From assembly GCA_038244055.1 (NCBI GenBank), contig JBBRTW010000061.1, positions 1 through 22,273 on the forward strand: DNA of 22,273 bases. The letters run 5' to 3'. This DNA is from DASPKW01 sp038244055. Its GTDB lineage: Bacteria > Planctomycetota > Phycisphaerae > Tepidisphaerales > Tepidisphaeraceae. Of this stretch, positions 20,190-22,273 are shown one piece after another. A model generated the notes under the pieces. That model ran no database searches, had not been told where the DNA came from, and saw only the letters and a program-made list of their open reading frames with translations. The stretch's first letter is position 1. The number at the start of each line of letters is the position of its first letter. The position numbers and the translations under genes were made by a program.

Positions 20190-21257
20190 ATGTCCAGCGC
20201 ACCCACTCTTAATATTTTGAAACCGGCTGATTTTGCTTCCGACCAGGACGTCAAGTGGTGTCCGGGTTGCGGCGACTATGCGATTTTGTCGCAGATGAAA
20301 AAGGTCTGCGCCAAGCTCGGGATGGATCGCTCGAAGCTGGTGTTCGTATCGGGAATCGGCTGCTCCAGCCGGTTTCCCTATTACATGAACACCTACGGAT
20401 TCCATTCCATCCACGGGCGCGCGCCGACGGTGGCTTCGGGATTGAAACTGGCGCGGCCCGATCTATCGGTGTGGGTCATCACCGGCGATGGCGATGCGCT
20501 GTCGATCGGCGGCAACCACTTCCTGCATGTGATCCGCCGAAACCTGGATCTGAAGGTCGTGCTCTTCAACAACCGCATTTACGGGCTGACCAAAGGCCAG
20601 TATTCCCCGACCAGCGAGCTGGGGAAGAAGACCAAGACCACGCCGATGGGCTCGCCGGATAATCCGATCCGGCCGATCAGCATTGCCATCGCGGCGGAGG
20701 CGACCTTCGCAGCCCGGGCGGTGGATATGGATGTGAAGAACCTGGAATATGTGATCGAGCGGGCGGCGAAACACGAGGGCACCGCGTTCGTCGAGATTTA
20801 CCAGAACTGCAATATCTTCAACGATGGCGCGTACGATTTCGCCTCGGATAAGGACCTGCGCAGCCAGACAGCGGTCTACCTGGAGCACGGCAAACCGCTG
20901 ATCTTCGGCAAGGACAAGGATAAGGGCGTGCGCCTGAACGGGATGAACCCGGAGGTGGTGCGGATCAAGCCGGTGGCCGATCCGACCAAGGCGACCCCGG
21001 AGGAACTGGCGCTGCCGATGTGCTCAACGGATGATCTGCTGATCCACGATGAGAAAACGCCGGAGCCGAACCTGGCGTTCATGCTGTCGCGGATGCGCCA
21101 TCCGGACATGCCCGAGCCGCTGGGCGTGTTCCGGGCGGTGGACCGGCCGAGATATGGGCAGATCGTCCACGATCAGATCAAGACCGCGCGGGCACGTCAG
21201 GGCGAGGGGGATATTCAGGCCCTATTGAACAGCAGCGAGACGTGGATGGTGGAGTAG
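20190..21257 (+). CDS. korB: 2-oxoacid:ferredoxin oxidoreductase, beta subunit (KorB)
   Basis: 355 residues; the thiamine-diphosphate and [4Fe-4S] subunit partner of KorA. The TPP motif spans residues 99-128 (GDGDALSIGGNHFLHVI...LFNN). Four cysteines sit where the cluster ligands of this family occur: Cys24 and Cys27 in WCPGCG, Cys58 in GIGCSS, and Cys207 in EIYQNCNIFND. The YGLTKGQYSPTS block (131-142) is the usual substrate-loop region. At 355 residues it is of the long class, with about 140 C-terminal residues beyond the core, as in Mycobacterium KorB. ATG 20190 starts the homology; no Shine-Dalgarno is evident after the heptamer array. Co-transcription with korA is likely since nothing else lies between. 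Confidence 0.92.
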   Translation: MSSAPTLNILKPADFASDQDVKWCPGCGDYAILSQMKKVCAKLGMDRSKLVFVSGIGCSSRFPYYMNTYGFHSIHGRAPTVASGLKLARPDLSVWVITGDGDALSIGGNHFLHVIRRNLDLKVVLFNNRIYGLTKGQYSPTSELGKKTKTTPMGSPDNPIRPISIAIAAEATFAARAVDMDVKNLEYVIERAAKHEGTAFVEIYQNCNIFNDGAYDFASDKDLRSQTAVYLEHGKPLIFGKDKDKGVRLNGMNPEVVRIKPVADPTKATPEELALPMCSTDDLLIHDEKTPEPNLAFMLSRMRHPDMPEPLGVFRAVDRPRYGQIVHDQIKTARARQGEGDIQALLNSSETWMVE

Positions 21258-21339
21258 GACTATAAACGCACCTGAAGAGTCTACTTGGCGAAAACTGCGG
21301 ATTGGGGGATGATGCGCATGTCTCGAAAGGAGAGAACAC

Positions 21340-22221
21340 ATGGGCATCTTCGATCTGACTGGTCCGCAGTTTCTGCTGATGTATCTGGCGCTGGCGGTGG
21401 TGGCGATCGCCGCGAGCATCTGGATCGGGCGAGCGATGCGCGGGCCGGCGACAGCGCCTGCGCCGGCGGCGCTGGAAGTGGATCCGTTCGAGGCGGCCTA
21501 TCTGGCGGGGGGCGAGCCGCTGGTGATCAATGCGGCCATCGCGGGGTTGTACAAGGCGGGTCAATTGAATGTGGATCCGAAGAGCCGGGAGGTGACGGCG
21601 ACGGGCCGGCTTCCGGACAACTGCGCGCCGTTTCTGCGGCACGTGCATGGAATGTTCGCGATGCCGCAGGTGGTGAAGGATGTACGGGCGAAACTATCGG
21701 CCGACATCGTGGCCGGTCGGCTGCGCGAGCGCGGGCTGGTGATGGATGCGGGGGCGCGGGGGCGGCTGCGGTTTCTGGCGGCGCTTCCGATCCTGACCCT
21801 GCTGCTGCTGGGGATCACCAAGACCGCGATAGGCGTCTCGCGCGGCAAGCCCATCGCGCTGCTGGTGACTTTCTGCATCATCACGCTGATCGTGCTGATC
21901 GGAAGAATCAGCTCGATCACCTGGCGGACGCGCTCGGGAGATCTGGCGATCGAGATGCTGCGGCAGCGGAACGATGCGCTGAAACAGACGGCCAAGGCCG
22001 CGCCGGAGAGCGTGACGGCATCGGACCTGGTGATGGCGGTGGCGCTGTTTGGGCCGGTGATCCTGGCGGGGACGGCGTACGCGGCCGTGCATCAGGCGAT
22101 CATCCCGCCGGGCTCGACGGGCGGGTCCTCGTGCTCGAGCAGTTGCGGAGGCGGATCATCCTGCGGCGGAGGCTCCTCCTGCGGCGGCGGCGGATGCGGG
22201 GGGTGTGGGGGTGGAGATTGA
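21340..22221 (+). CDS. TIGR04222-like membrane protein with Gly/Cys-rich C-terminal tail
   Basis: 293 residues. One N-terminal hydrophobic helix (about 10-30), a soluble domain (about 45-145) holding FEAAYLAGGEPLVINAAIAGLY, two central membrane helices (about 147-165 and 172-190) and a fourth (about 231-250) precede a tail of 31 residues with six cysteines in GGGSSCGGG-type repeats (263-293). This layout matches the TIGR04222 family as I recall it. No biochemical role is known to me; the Cys tail may bind metal or form disulfides outside the membrane, which is inference. AAGGAGAG is a strong Shine-Dalgarno directly upstream of the ATG. It is independent of korAB by its own 82-base gap, but on the same strand. 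Confidence 0.72.
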   Translation: MGIFDLTGPQFLLMYLALAVVAIAASIWIGRAMRGPATAPAPAALEVDPFEAAYLAGGEPLVINAAIAGLYKAGQLNVDPKSREVTATGRLPDNCAPFLRHVHGMFAMPQVVKDVRAKLSADIVAGRLRERGLVMDAGARGRLRFLAALPILTLLLLGITKTAIGVSRGKPIALLVTFCIITLIVLIGRISSITWRTRSGDLAIEMLRQRNDALKQTAKAAPESVTASDLVMAVALFGPVILAGTAYAAVHQAIIPPGSTGGSSCSSSCGGGSSCGGGSSCGGGGCGGCGGGD

Positions 22222-22273
22222 ACCCCGAAAGACACGAAGGGCGACTGAACCACGAAAGACACGAAGGGCACTA
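22222..22273. repeat. Tandem repeat of about 27 bp with inner 9-base period, running into the window end
   Basis: Two near-identical copies (22222-22248 and 22249-22273) of a unit with ACGAAAGAC and ACGAAGGGC blocks, directly after the last gene. The array may continue beyond the window. Confidence 0.8.

Noticed and set aside
19205..20254. A 349-codon minus-strand open frame opposite korA
   Set aside because: Shadow of a strongly supported gene; its start passes through the TTTGAAA repeat and gives only Lys/Phe/Ser repeats.

Overview
The window is high-GC bacterial chromosome. The long ATG-poor leaders, many dispersed palindromic repeats and short tandem repeats between genes, a STELLO-type glycosyltransferase, long-form KorA/KorB and a glycine/cysteine-tailed membrane protein suggest a planctomycete-like (PVC group) organism. 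That placement is inference from remembered genome style; there is no rRNA or marker gene here to prove it.

Layout. Positions 1-4580 (+) form a carbohydrate block: the C-terminal part of a glycogen-debranching-type amylo-1,6-glucosidase, a GT2 glycosyltransferase translationally coupled (ATGA overlap) to a STELLO-family glycosyltransferase, and an FGGY sugar kinase. Positions 4871-7915 (+) hold a two-gene polysaccharide O-acylation module: an AlgI-type MBOAT membrane acyltransferase and a membrane-anchored SGNH/AlgJ-like partner. The MBOAT gene carries an in-frame insertion built of two inverted copies of a palindromic repeat that also sits between genes elsewhere in the window. Positions 8174-10246 (+) hold a Crp-type regulator with a strong terminator, a large hairpin repeat, and a YqjM/NamA-type old yellow enzyme. 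Positions 10499-11188 (+) encode a secreted NlpC/P60-like protein convergent with an FAD-dependent oxidoreductase (11374-12723, -). A receiver-only response regulator (12941-13354, -) is divergent from a secreted TPR protein (13708-15186, +).

Positions 15354-17526 look like a small accessory island: a winged-helix plus PD-(D/E)XK nuclease-like protein (+), facing a two-gene minus-strand unit (80-aa small protein followed by a HEPN-like protein with an RX4H motif), and an orphan HicB-like protein. This is the best candidate for an undescribed toxin-antitoxin or defence-type system, but only by architecture. A 553-base gene-free stretch with a roughly 225-bp imperfect inverted repeat separates it from korA-korB (18080-21257, +), a 2-oxoacid:ferredoxin oxidoreductase of the fused gamma-alpha plus beta type. 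The window ends with a TIGR04222-like membrane protein with a Gly/Cys tail and a tandem repeat.

A theme is the density of non-coding repeats: 27-bp hairpin elements with compensatory stem changes, 7/8-nt tandem repeats in several unrelated sequences, period 8-10 repeats, and large inverted repeats at operon borders. No tRNA, rRNA, CRISPR array or transposase gene was seen. One weak candidate structured RNA, with a core resembling SRP RNA, lies ahead of the Crp-type gene.
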